Positions 13,479-24,959 of a stretch of 64,000 nucleotides of DNA are shown here, piece by piece. The DNA is from Hydractinia symbiolongicarpus. Taxonomy: Eukaryota > Cnidaria > Hydrozoa > Anthoathecata > Hydractiniidae. The stretch is from contig NC_079884.1 in NCBI RefSeq assembly GCF_029227915.1, forward strand, positions 7,440,001-7,504,000. The letters are read 5' to 3'. The translations under genes and the position numbers were made by a program. Below the pieces are notes generated by a model, which had not been told where the DNA came from, did no database searches, and saw only the letters and a program-made list of their open reading frames with translations. Position 1 is the stretch's first letter, and the number at the start of each line of letters is the position of its first letter.

Positions 13479-15778
13479 TAATTAACTACAAAAGGAATAA
13501 TTTATAAAGTTTTTTAGGAAGCTATTTATTATTTTATTGGACTTAAAATGCTGATAATAGAAAACATCCTCTTAATAACGTCTTTATGTTCCCATTAAAG
13601 TTATCGATTCTGTGGTGCAAGTCCTGGTTTAATCTTTTCGTCGTAATAATTTGTCAGGTTGTTAAATAGATTTAATTTTTCATAACAATTTATTTTTGAT
13701 GTTAGCCGCGTATTGTATTTATAATGAACAAAAAGAGAAAAAAGAATCAAAAACTACGTTGTATTTTTGACACTTACACTTATTATCTATGGGCTTTGTA
13801 GGAGCCTTGAAAAATGGGGGTATACAGTTTATTCTTTCCTACACTGTAATTGGTATAGACAAAAAAATTAAATTAGCATAATTCCTTTTTGCCGTCATCA
13901 GCGTTTTTGTGTGTCATCATTGGCAATTGGAAAAAGCAAAGAATACTCTTTTTTATTAAAATCACATTTGTAAGCATTCTGTTCGATACATTTTAGTTTG
14001 TTTTAATTCCAAAATAAATGACTTGTAATGTAAAAATCCGGAGTCATATCCCAACAATTGGCTAATACGAATTTTACGTAGAGACATATTTTAAAAAAAT
14101 TATGTAATAGTTATATCCATACCATTTATTTATTTATGCGAATAGGTGTATCCTTATGCCTCCATTTACAGGTGGAGTCAAGATTTTTGAAGAATTACAA
14201 AATAATATCACTTTAAAAATTATGTAAAAATTGAATGCGTATTACACAACGTATTTAAATTGGATTTAATTGCACATAGGTTTAGCCGTGCATAATCTTT
14301 CTTCAATTGACGTGTGTTTACCTTTGGAATCGAGAGAGGTGGGGATCTGACCTTCTTTGACCTTTGCGCTCTGCTCTAAAGTTGGCCTTCATTCTCTTTG
14401 CCTTTTATTTTAGACTACATTGGAAACAAGACAAACTTGTTAAATAAGTTTTCGTTTTATATCTTTCAAAGAACACAAAAACTGAGAGCGCAATGTAGAC
14501 TACAATTTCTTTATAACAATGAACATTTGAAATCGGAAAAAGGTCTTATTTTCAACTTTGGAGAACAGTTAAAGATTGAAATGCGCATCGTTGCATCGTT
14601 AAATATAATTGTTTCAATGTTATCAATGCACGTTGTTCAGAATATTTAACCTAGTTAAAATAACCTTTTTACATAGGTCACGTGCATCAACAGCATGCCG
14701 GAAATTATGCATTCAGCAATAAATAATACAATACTATGTAAGGTTTATATGAAAACGTTATTTTCCAATTTCCTTATTACTAAATATTATGCAAGAAAGT
14801 ACAATTCCCCCATAAAGTATTGGAATTTACAGAATGTACATTAGATCTCCCTTATGTAACTAAAATAAAACTTGGTTTTCCATTTACTTGTCAGCGCATA
14901 TGTATAAAAATCTAACAATGCATAACCTGCATCCATTCCGAAAAAAGAACACGGGGATTTTGCACCAATGAAGAAAAAATGATCCACCATATGAATATTT
15001 ATGGCATTGGTAATAAATTGGTATAAATTTCTAACAAAACTGTACTAAAATTAGGACAAACAGCATATTAAGAGCGACACATGTAATTGTGAAAAGTTGG
15101 AGATAAAAAATGCGCATCCATTAGATTATATTTTGTTTTAGAAGATTGAAAACTCTGATGTATGATGGTCAATTGTTGTTTAGGGAGAGCTAGAGTGTTT
15201 ATTTGAACTAACATGAATGAAAAATGAAAAATTTCCTTATTACCAAGTTATAAATGTGCTTTCTATTTAAAACGACGTGTATTTTTTTTTTTTTGCACGG
15301 TGCTTTCTCATTTTTAAACAGGTTGAAAGTTATAAGGTGTAAGTTCCACGCATCTTCTTCTCAAGTAAAAATAAATTTTCAGATTAGGGAAGCTGTGTTT
15401 TACTTTTTGAATGAAAAGATCAGTACATATTGATGGACAACTTCACAATTAATCTTAGTTGAAATTTTCCTTGATATTAATTAGTGTCAATAAATTTATT
15501 CTGTAACTTCGATATTGACAACTTATGTAATAATTAGCTAATTGCAACAATCTGTCTTTTAGAAATATATATAGTACTGTGGAGTAGGAAATTTAAAAGA
15601 ACGAGTTATAGTCAAAAGCTTCAAAAGAAAAATTAACCATATATTAGTACAATTAGCCATAACTTACATTTATCTAACGCACGACTTTTGTCTATTAACC
15701 ATAGTGTAAGCAAAAGTTTCATGACGTCATGACATTGATATATAATCTGACATTGATATAATTTAATATCGCATACTT
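13479..15778. other. Intergenic, duplicated unit between genes 3 and 4
   Basis: No gene recognised. The 3' flank after gene 3 resembles that after gene 4 (for example CTCTTAATAACGTCTT at about 13569 and 16990), and 14675-14780 resembles 10855-10960 and 17785-17890. This supports duplication of a whole gene-plus-spacer unit. The open frame at 14398-14649 has no recognisable content. Confidence 0.55.
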
Positions 15779-15930
15779 ATTGAGGTCAAATTTTTGCCTT
15801 GCCACGTTGATCTTCAACAGTTCATAGGATACGTAGTATACCAGCGTGGAGTAATTTATTTGTGATACAAATGTTCATTTCTTTTGTTCGTTATGTAACA
15901 AGTGTTTGCTTCATTGGGTATATAAGGGAC
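15779..15930 (+). promoter_or_regulatory. Conserved promoter block with TATA box, gene 4
   Basis: Same ordered blocks as upstream of genes 3 and 5: TGAGGTCAAATTTTTGCC, GCCACGTTGATCTT, GGATACGTAGTATACCAGCG, GTGATACAAAT, and the TATATAAG box at 15919-15926, about 73 bases before the start codon. Confidence 0.7.
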
Positions 15931-15991
15931 CTTTCTAGAAGGTCGTTTCAAAGAGCTTGATATTCAAAGATTCACTCAGTATTTAATAAAG

Positions 15992-16904
15992 ATGAATACT
16001 TTTTTCACATTTCTCACATTATTCGCAGGTAAGACTATATTACTTTTCTTATAACTAATTTTGCAAGGTTATAATCTTACTCAGTTAGCAAGGCATGCGA
16101 GAATTATTAAAAAAAATCTTCTCTAGTAGTAATTTTCAACTTTTTATCTAACTATTAGCTTGCCTAAAGCTTTACGACCGATATTTTTTTTAGGTGCGTG
16201 TGCGCTTAAAGTTACAGACGTGACTGGTCCAACCCCACCACCAGTGTCTTGTAAGTATAAACATGTATCTCTGTTTTTAACTGCGCAAAAAATTTTATAA
16301 CACTAAATAATAATTACTAGCTAATAAAAACGATCTTTTGTTTTTTATTTTAATGAAACCATTAAAGCCAATTCATTACTTATTTTATATAGGTCCAAAT
16401 TCATTGTGCACTGGAAAGTATGATGGAAATTATCCCTACGTTTATCATCACATAACACGTGATAATTATTTTGTCCAATGTGTTGGCGGAATTGCTCATT
16501 GCCAAGCATGTTGGCCATTGACTTTGAAATTTAAAAAGGAATGCAACCAATGCTTATACTCTCTAAGCGGTAAGTAGTTTGAAATAAGCAAAATCAAAGA
16601 TTATAAGAATGGACAATTTCACATAAGTTATATGTTTTATATCTTTACTTGTTTAGATCCATGTCATACAACAAAATCATGGGTTCCAGAAGTCCGATAC
16701 CACTGTCCTGATAACTGTCCCAGCAAAGGACCTTACTTCAAAGGTAACATCGCCGATCACCATCAACCAAAACATTACATTGCTTGTTGGAATGGCCAAA
16801 CAGTTGGATGTGTAAACTGTCCAGCTGGTTTATTATTCAACGAGAAATGGAACGCTTGCTTGTATGAAGGGAAATACGTCACAAAACCAATTCATCATTA
16901 TTAA
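15992..16904 (+). CDS. Secreted two-domain chitin-binding-like protein, paralogue 4
   Basis: Exons 15992-16028, 16194-16250, 16393-16569, 16657-16904; GT-AG, phase 1; 172 residues. Signal peptide MNTFFTFLTLFAGACA, then TGPTPPPVSC, then the two cysteine-rich domains, ending IHHY. Compared with gene 3, domain 1 has CTGKYDG in place of CAGKHDG; all cysteines are kept. The frame and lengths match the other members exactly, which supports the splice sites. It lies in the second unit of the tandem duplication. Confidence 0.88.
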
Positions 16905-19082
16905 TTAAACATATAAGAATATTATATAATGTTATTTAGAAATCTATTTATCGTTTTATTTGACCTAAAATACTGATACTAGAAAAATCCTCTTAATAAC
17001 GTCTTCATGTTTCTATCAAAGTTAATCGATTTAGTGTTGCAAGTCCAGCTTTAATCTTTTTGTCGTGATAAATTAACAGTTTGTTAAATAGTATTTAATT
17101 TTTAGTTGCAATTTATTTTTAGTTTTAGTTGCGTATTGTTTTTATAATTAACATAAAGAGAAACATTAATCGAGATTCATGTTGTGCATTTTTTTCTGAC
17201 ACTTATAGTTGCTGTATATGGGCTATTGAGGGTCTTGCAAAATTGAGGCATAAAGTGCTTGTTCTCTATAAATTCTTCGCTGTTAAAGATTATAGATAGA
17301 CAAAAGGAATAAATTAATCATTATAATTATAATTAATTATTTTCATAATTAATTTTTGTGTGTCATCATTAGCAATTGTGAAAGTGGATAAATACTATTA
17401 CTGACTTTACATTAAATGCTTTATAACACACTTAAACATTGACAAAGGCGAATTAAAAAGCCAGCAAAACTTGAACAATTTCTACATACTCACATCATTA
17501 TTGAATCTAAATAGATAACACTGTTCATTCGGAGACTCTACTATGGTGTTTTTTTAATGCCTAAGAACTTTTAGGGCTGAAAATTTTTAGGCATTAAGAA
17601 ACATGTTATATTACTTTCGTGAAACGAGCAAAAGAAAAAAAAAGCAAGCCATCTATGTATATTTCCGTGTGACATCGTTCTGAGAACACAAAAGCTACAG
17701 TGGAAACAACTTCCGATAAAATGCGCTATTATTTTTATCAATACATGCTGTTCGGTATGTTCAGTCTATTTAAAATCAGTCTTTAAGGCCACGTGCATTA
17801 GCAATAAAGCATATCGGTACTTGCACGCAGCCATAAATTATACAACACCATGTAACATTCACGTGACAACGCTGTTTTCTAACTTCCTTATGACTAAAAT
17901 AATGCAAGAGACAGCAGTTTCATAACAAGATATGGAGTTTGTAGAATCTTCTTTACGCGAGTCAAACAAATAATATATAAAGCAGCCATATAAAAAAGCT
18001 CTACTCTCTTGATTTTTCCTTTACTTTGTTGACAATTGATTGTTATTTTAGAATTAAATATGTTATACTATAGCTGACCTTTGAGAAATGACCAGGAGTT
18101 TCACGGAGAAATTCTATTCAGACCTTCAGTTTTAATTGGTGGCAGCAAACCTATGGATGGAGAATTTAAAAATGCATAACATGTGTCAATTTGAAGAAAA
18201 CCAGTTCTTTAAAGAAATAATATTCTTCATATCAATACTTATGACTTGTATTAAATTTCTGACAAAAACTAACCTAAATTAAAACAAACGACATATTAAG
18301 AGTAGCACAAAGCATATGTAAGCATATTTAGGCATGTGTGCAATATTGGAGTTGAAAACATGCTCATGTGACCGATTATATGTTGTCTACTACTTATGTA
18401 GGGTTAAGGTATTTCAAAATGTAATGAACAAGTAAACGTGACTGTTTGAGAAAAGTAATTGTAAAAAATCTGTTCTGATGATGCTTGCATTCTTTACGGT
18501 ACTTTTTTGCTTTTGTACAAGTTAAAGGTAGCGATTTTTCTGATTAAGGACGCAGTGTTTTACTTTTTGTATGACAAGATCAAGACATATTAATAAAAAA
18601 CTTTCACAATTAATCTTAGTTAATCTTTTTCTTGTCATATTAATTAGTTAGTTTAAATTCGAAATTGACACCTTATATAATATTAGCTAATTTGTAACAA
18701 TCTGTCTTTCAAAAAATATATAGGACCGTAAAATTGGAACTGCAATGAGCACAAGTCATAGTCAAACACTTATAAAGCAAATTCAATGTTTTTAACGCAA
18801 TCTCTAATAATAATAATCCATCTATAGTTTCCGTAATAGAAGAAATTCCGTAATAGAAGAAATGTGGAAGCAACAGACTTCAAAGTATTAGAGCATACTT
18901 TTCGATACTAAAGAACTTCCTTTGAAGTGAAAAAGCAATTTTTTATAAGGATATTAGATAAATTTTGATGAAGTGAGTAAGTCAGTAACGCGAAGTTTTA
19001 ACGTCCTTAGGGATTTCATCGTAATGACTGGTTATTCTTCCCCTCCAACGGTAAATAAGTTACATTACAAGCTAGAGATACG
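16905..19082. other. Intergenic, duplicated unit between genes 4 and 5
   Basis: No gene recognised. A short inverted repeat (TTAATGCCTAA at 17554-17564 against 17587-17597) and a 17-bp direct repeat near 18828-18861 are present. The stretch 17785-17890 is homologous to 14675-14780. Confidence 0.5.
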
Positions 19083-19251
19083 TGTAGCCTTGCTCTAACT
19101 TGTTTGCCTGTCGCACAGGTCAAGATGCGGTCAGTAGATGGCTCCAAATGGGCTAACAACACTACATTTAAAGGACCCCGGAGTGAAGACTGGAACCTGC
19201 AGCCTTATGATTACAAGTTGACAGCACTATCACTACTCCATCTACGCTCCT
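19083..19251 (-). mobile_element. tRNA-derived SINE copy
   Basis: Read on the minus strand, the head looks tRNA-like: an A-box-like TAGTGATAGTG, then a B-box-like GGTTCCAGTC followed by CACTCCGG. The body TAGTGTTGTTAGCCCATTTG, then GCCATCTACT, recurs at 20925-21035 and 44940-45150. It sits upstream of gene 5 and lengthens that duplicate relative to its neighbour. No poly(A) tail is obvious. Confidence 0.7.
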
Positions 19252-19394
19252 AATGACGAAACAAAATTAACCATAATAATGTACATTTAGGCATAACTTG
19301 CATTTTCTTAGCGCATGACTTTTGTGTAGTAACCTTTCATAACGTTTTAATTTCACTTATAACCTTCCGTTATAATTATTAAAGATCGCATACT

Positions 19395-19550
19395 TAATGA
19401 GGTCAGATTTTTGCCTTGCCACGTTGATCTTGAAAAGTTCATCGGATACGTAGTGTACCAGCGTGGAGCAATTTATTTGTGATGCAAATATTCTTTTGTT
19501 TGTTATGTAACAATTGCATCAAATGGTTTGCTTCGTTGGGTATATAAGGG
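19395..19550 (+). promoter_or_regulatory. Conserved promoter block with TATA box, gene 5
   Basis: TAATGAGGTCAGATTTTTGC, GCCACGTTGATCTTGAAAAG, GGATACGTAGTGTACCAGCG, GTGATGCAAATATTC and TATATAAG at 19541-19548 repeat the order and spacing seen upstream of genes 3 and 4. The TATA box is 73 bases before the start codon. Confidence 0.7.
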
Positions 19551-19613
19551 ACATTTCTAGAATAATATTTTAAAGAACTTGATCATCAAGGATTCACTCA
19601 ACACTAGAAAAAG

Positions 19614-20626
19614 ATGAATGCTTTTATCACCTTTCTCACATTAGTCGCCGGTAAGATTATATTTCATTTCTTCAAAATTAGTTTTCCTTTTTATTGAATA
19701 CCTTTTTATAATATTATAATTTTACTGAGTTAAAAGTGCATGCAAGAATTATTTTCAACAATCTTCTTTAGTAATACTTTGCTACTTATATTTAATTATT
19801 ATAGCTCTCCTAAAGTTTTATATTTATTTTTACAATTAGAATGATAATTTTACTAACGATCTTCATTTTCTGTTAGGTGCTTGCGCACTTAAAGTTGCAG
19901 ACGTAACTGGTCCAACTCCACCTCCAGTAACTTGTAAGTATAAACATGTATCTTTGATCGAATTCCACAACAAAAGAAGGAAGGTAGCTTTTATACTGTA
20001 AAATACATCTTCCTAAAAAGATTTTAGAAATAATTGTTAGTTTAATGAGAATAAACAACCACCATTTTTTATCTTAATGAAAACATTGAGACTGATTCAT
20101 CATTATTTTATTTAGGTCCAAATTCATTGTGTGATGGAAAGCATGATGGAAATTATCCCTACGTTTACCATCACACAACACGTGATAATTATTTTGTCCA
20201 ATGTGTTGGTGGACTTGCTCATTGTCAAGCATGTTGGCCATTGACTTTGAAATTCAAAAAGGAATGCAACCAATGCTTATACTCTCTAAGTGGTAAGTTG
20301 TCTATAATACAAAGATAAATGATTATAAAGATCGACAATTTCACATAGGTTATATGTTCTATATCTTTACTTGTTTAGATCCATGTCATACAACAAAATC
20401 ATGGATTCCAGAAGTCCGGTACCACTGTCCTGATAACTGTCCCAGCAAAGGACCTTACTTCAAAGGTAACATGGCCGATCACCATCAACCAAAACATTAC
20501 ATTGCTTGTTGGAATGGACAAACCGTTGGATGTGTAAACTGTCCAGCTGGTTTATTATTCAACGAGAAATGGAACGCTTGTCTGTATGAAGGAAAATACG
20601 TCACAAAACCAGTTTATCACTATTAA
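19614..20626 (+). CDS. Secreted two-domain chitin-binding-like protein, paralogue 5
   Basis: Exons 19614-19650, 19877-19933, 20116-20292, 20379-20626; GT-AG, phase 1; 172 residues. Signal peptide MNAFITFLTLVAGACA, then LKVADVTGPTPPPVTC, then domain 1 (with CDGKHDG) and domain 2 (GNMADHH where the others have GNIADHH), ending VYHY. All cysteines of the family are present. Exon 3, intron 3 and exon 4 are nearly identical to those of the inverted gene 2, much more so than the 5' half. Third unit of the tandem duplication. Confidence 0.88.
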
Positions 20627-20924
20627 CTAACTAAAAAGGATTAATGTTTTTTACGAATCTATTTATTTATTTGTTTGGTTTAAAATATTGGTTCCTTTTT
20701 CTTTTATCCTTTATGGTACAATTTACTCGCAACGTATGTAAGTATTTAATACGCTTGTGCAAGCCCTGGCCAATTTTCTTGCTCACCGTTAAAAATTTAA
20801 ATGCTGTTAAATATTATTTAATTTTCATTGCAATTTATTTTTAATTGTGTATTGTATTTATAATTAAGATAAAGACAGATGCAAATAACTGTGTTGCATA
20901 TTTTGTATATGCTAGTTAATGTAA

Positions 20925-21035
20925 ATGCTGGGATGATTTAGTGGCAGTGCATTCGGTTTTCGAGCCCCACTCCGGCACACTATAATTGTGGTGTTGTCAG
21001 CCCATTTGGTGTCATCTACTTTAAATAAAGGGGGG
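20925..21035 (+). mobile_element. tRNA-derived SINE copy, shortened
   Basis: An A-box-like TTAGTGGCAGTG is followed closely by a B-box-like GTTTTCGAGCCCCACTCCGG and then GGTGTTGTCAGCCCATTTGG and TGTCATCTACTTTAAA. The last part matches the SINE copies at 19083-19251 and 44940-45150 (both inverted). The distance between the boxes is too short for a full tRNA head, so there is an internal deletion. Confidence 0.7.
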
Positions 21036-21339
21036 AGAACAACAAAACCGCTTTGCTAAGTGTTTTAATCAAAAGAACGCTGAAACTATTGTACTATGTG
21101 CTACACCAATAAGACAAAGCTTCTTGCTATCCACGTTCATGAAAAGAAGATCTGTCGTAGTTGGTACATTCTTGTTCTTTATGTATTACCAAAAACAGAA
21201 GCGTTTATAATAGCTGACTGTGTAATTTGCGCTATCGATAAAAACTTACAGTTAGGTGAAGACAAATAGGTGTTGTAAGATCACAAATAAATGTTGTAAC
21301 GTTACCAAGACGTGTTTCACAATGCGAATTATCTTAATG

Positions 21340-21440
21340 GATTAAAAATATAAATACTATCACGTCATGAACAAGCGAGTTTCGACAGCTACAGCTGTCA
21401 TCGACGGGCAATGATCGTAATCATCTTCCCTACTATTTAT
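21340..21440 (-). repeat. Penelope-like element terminal repeat with hammerhead-like motif (3' copy)
   Basis: On the minus strand: GTCGATGACAGCTGTAGCTG followed by TCGAAACTCGCTTGTTCATG. The perfect stem GACAGCT-GT-AGCTGTC followed directly by GAAAC resembles helix II plus the conserved GAAA of hammerhead ribozymes, which are known in Penelope-like elements. The usual CUGAUGA box is degenerate here. The motif overlaps the 3' end of the open frame at 21360-22085, whose last codons it supplies. Confidence 0.65.
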
Positions 21441-22140
21441 GGTTTCTTTTACTTTTCTTGCTGTCCAACCAGACTCTCGGTCTATGGTCTTTTTATTGTC
21501 CCAGTCTATAACATGATCATTCTTCCAGCTATGGTCCACAATCTCATTTTTGTTTGTATCTGCGTTGCGTACAACTCTTTTGTGCTCTTGCACACGTTGT
21601 TTAAACATTCTTTTTGTTTCACCGACATAAACAGCATCACAATCCTTACACGGGATTTCGTAGACAATATTACATTGACTCTCTAGACATATTTTGTCTT
21701 TCGGATGCGAGAGTATACTACGTAGCATGTTTTTAGATTGAAAAACTGGCTTTATTTTATGATCTTTCAATACTCGACGAAGTATATTACTTGTCCCTGG
21801 TATATATGGCATACATACATTGGCTACTGGTTCATTTTCTGCATCTTCCCCGTCAATGCTCTTATCAGGCCTGTTCATGATTTTCCTCTCAACTCCATTT
21901 GCAAGTAAGGCGTTGTTTATATGAAATAACTCTTTTTTTCGGTCATTCTCTCCACTGACTACATTGTTGCTCTGTCCAGTAATGAGGACACTACACTTTC
22001 TTTGCAGGGCATTTGGTGATTGTGTAGTTGAGATATTGATCAGTATGAGTTTGTTTGCGGTATACTGATAGTGATAAGTTACCACCGTTGAGAGACACTA
22101 GCGTGTCTAAGAAAGGAAGCGTACCGTTCTACTCGTGTTC
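21360..22140 (-). pseudogene. Penelope-like element remnant: end of RT and GIY-YIG endonuclease
   Basis: A 241-codon minus-strand frame (22085-21360) contains a GIY-YIG-type region of the Penelope kind: IPCKDCDAVYVGETKRMFK then QRVQEHKR, preceded by YIPGTSNILRRVLKDHKIKP, typical of the region after the reverse transcriptase. Upstream, in another frame, 22050-22140 reads FLDTLVSLNGGNLSLSVYRK followed by QTHTDQYL, a conserved late reverse-transcriptase segment. The frame therefore shifts at least once. No reverse-transcriptase catalytic core is present, so this is a 5'-truncated, broken copy. It is flanked by inverted terminal repeats at 21340-21440 and 22488-22612. Confidence 0.8.
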
Positions 22141-22487
22141 AATTATAAATTGAATCTTCGAGTAAAAGAAACCATAAGTAGTATACACAGAAATACTCAT
22201 ATCAATAGTATTTCCTATCAACTTCCAGAAATATGGTTACCCACACTTCGGAAAGCGAACTTTTAAGAAAAAAGTGCAAAAAATGGTTCGGGACAAACGT
22301 AAAAAAAAGCAAACTTTTAGAAAAAGAAACGTAACATAAAGCAAACTTTTAGAAAAAGGAGAGTTTTAATCAATTTATTGCTTCCATCTGAGTCTGTGAA
22401 AAAGTTAATTACTTTAATTGCTGTGATCTGATTGGTTAATTTCGATCCTCTAATTATCTCTTCAAATAATAAATAGCCAAAGATGAT

Positions 22488-22612
22488 TACGATCTTTGCC
22501 GTCGATGACAGCTGTAGCTGTGGAAACGTAGCCTAGAATAAACTCGCTTGTTCATGACATGTAATATTTATATTATTCAATGACGATGACTGAACAGATA
22601 AGTGGTAATAGT
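22488..22612 (+). repeat. Penelope-like element terminal repeat with hammerhead-like motif (5' copy, inverted)
   Basis: Plus-strand copy of the repeat at 21340-21440: GTCGATGACAGCTGTAGCTG, then TGGAAACGTAGCC, then TCGCTTGTTCATGACATG. One base of the hairpin closing pair differs (GACAGCT against AGCTGTG). It continues as TAATATTTATATTATTCAAT, then CTGAACAG, which also occurs in the solo copy near 1.1 kb. It is inverted relative to the copy at the other end of the remnant. Confidence 0.7.
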
Positions 22613-22662
22613 TTTAAAAAAAAAAATCGTAATGGAGTTTTACATTTAAAATAATTACAAAA

Positions 22663-22694
22663 CGTTCGTTCGTTCGTTCGTTCGTTCGTTCGTT
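22663..22694. repeat. (CGTT)8 microsatellite
   Basis: Eight perfect CGTT units, 32 bp, just beyond the Penelope-like remnant. Confidence 0.95.
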
Positions 22695-24810
22695 GTATTT
22701 TCCAAATTTTGAATAAAACATTACTTATCAAGTTACTTTAAAAATTTTAAAAATCTTTTTTGGTTCTTTAAGTATTCGATATTTAAAATTTTGAAATTCA
22801 GAATTTTTGTCTTGATATAACTAATAAAGATGGCACTAAATTCCTAACTCTAATTAAAAGAAGATCACTGGTCACTTCATAACTTTGCTCATGTGAAGAC
22901 ATCATCAGTGGCAAAAGTCTACATTGCCAAAAAATTTAAAAATAATAAAGTCATGAATTAATACAGAAATCTTTAAAATAAACATCTTAAGAAGGAAAAG
23001 AGATTTTAAAAAAATTTGATAGGCAATTTTCTTCTTCTATAACAATCGTGGTATTTTTGTCGGTGTTTTAGTAGCGGTTTTGCTGTCACATTGTAATTCC
23101 AGGTAGTTGTTGGATCGTATATTAAGTTTGGTTTTATGGTTACGTCGTAGTTTCATTGTTAAGTATTGTCGTCATGGGCTGGTGTTATCGTTGTGTTGTG
23201 AAGTTGCATTGCTAATTGTTCTTTTCTTAACGTCACGTAGTAATTTAATCTTTCAATATCAATTTTAATGTTGTGTATCTATTTTCGCGATACGTGGTAG
23301 CTTTATCGATACTGAGGTACCGTCATCCTTTGTATTTGGGTAGCATGTTGCAGTGGACTCTCTGAGAAGAGACAGGGGCGAGGGGTTGGGTGAGTTTACA
23401 ATAAAGATATCAAATTATCTTAGAACTTACAGAATATGAGCAGGTTACTTGTTCGAAATAGGGAGAAGTTTAACATAGAAAGTTCATTGCATTTCTCTAA
23501 AGAACATAGCGTCATATTTTAGTCGAAAAGGACAAGCTTGACTTTTTAGTAATTTATGATCTAATACGTCCTACCGGTGATTTTAATTAGATTTTTTGGT
23601 GAAACAGAACAAACAAGGTTAATCTAAATTGACTGAGTAATTATTGATCGATATAATTGGTTGACTAAGTTGCTGCAATTTTAATACTCGTAAAAACAAT
23701 GATATTGCATTACAAGCGGTGGTAAAGAATGGCGAATTTGGGTGTTACGTAATTATTGAACGGCTCCTGCATAAAAAATAATATATTTTAACCCATAAAA
23801 TGTTGTCTTCTCAAGTGCGGAGGATTATATTAACTATCACTCTAATTATTTATTGTCCAACAGAGAAGCATTGAGATGTTTACAAACGCTGCTTAGTGTA
23901 AATATCCGCGTTGCTTAAAAAAAGGATTTTTACCTTTATTTCGTCATCACGTTGCCTGAGTAAATGTTTCAATGCAGGTTTTTTTAAAAGTTTGTCTGAA
24001 TTGCACATAACCCCACGTGTTCTTATTTTTGTACTTTTTCAGCCTAAAATGATCTTATTTGCTTTCTTCTTAAAAAATATTGAAATATATTTTAAGGATG
24101 ATGATGAATATTTTTAAGATTGAAAGAAATAGATGATGTTAAAGCCATTGTTCTTCTATCTAGATTCTTATAAAAACGAAGTGTATCATAGTTAAGTCCA
24201 GTAAATAAAATACCTGCGAAGATGAACATGAAAACAAACACCCGCTGAAGAAGAAGAGCATGGGGAAGGCAAGTGGACGGCGTTTTGCTTGAAAAAAAGG
24301 TCCGGTATTTCTAGTTAAATTTAAGTTAAAAGTTCTAGAAAAAAGTTATAAATCTTAAAAGAGCTGAAAAGTGACAAAAAATATTTATTGGGAAAGAGTT
24401 AATGATGCGGTGCGTGATAAATCTATAGTACTCTCCCAAGGTGAGTAAAACTGGTAAAACTTTATTAATAATCAAGACTCGGCTCAGAGACAAAATTTAC
24501 GTAAAATGCACTTATCTTGCCATATTTCTTCTCTATAATGACCATCTTCTGGCCTCTTTAGGTCACTAATGCTTCATCCAAAAACTTCTTGGGAGAGAAA
24601 CCAACCCATTCATCATAATATCAACCGTTGACTGACACAATGTATCTCACAAGTTATATTTAACCGTTTGAAATCTTGCGGTTTTATTTACTTTTCATTA
24701 TTGCGACATGACAAAGCGTTTAGACTTCATAAATCAAACCACGTAATCACTGAACGCATGTGTACCATGAGGCAATGTTGCGGTGATATATCCGCATGGG
24801 ACAAGTAGCT

Positions 24811-24959
24811 GCACGCTTTTTTTTAGATAAAAATGCTTTTTAAAAATATCAGGCTGGAAATTCAGGTCAAATAAAGAAATTCAAAGTATTTTATTAAATT
24901 TAAAGTAAGAATAATAACCAGCCTGATTGGAGTTCTGATATTTTTTTTAAAAAGCGTGT
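24811..24959. repeat. Fold-back element, about 150 bp
   Basis: GCACGCTTTT at 24811 is inverted (one mismatch) near 24950-24959. Inside it ATATCAGGCTGG at about 24846 pairs with CCAGCCTGAT at about 24918. The structure is that of a small MITE or fold-back element without coding capacity. Confidence 0.55.

Noticed and set aside
20644-20844. 66-codon hydrophobic frame after gene 5
   Set aside because: It is the 3' flank that is shared, without an open frame, with the other duplicates.
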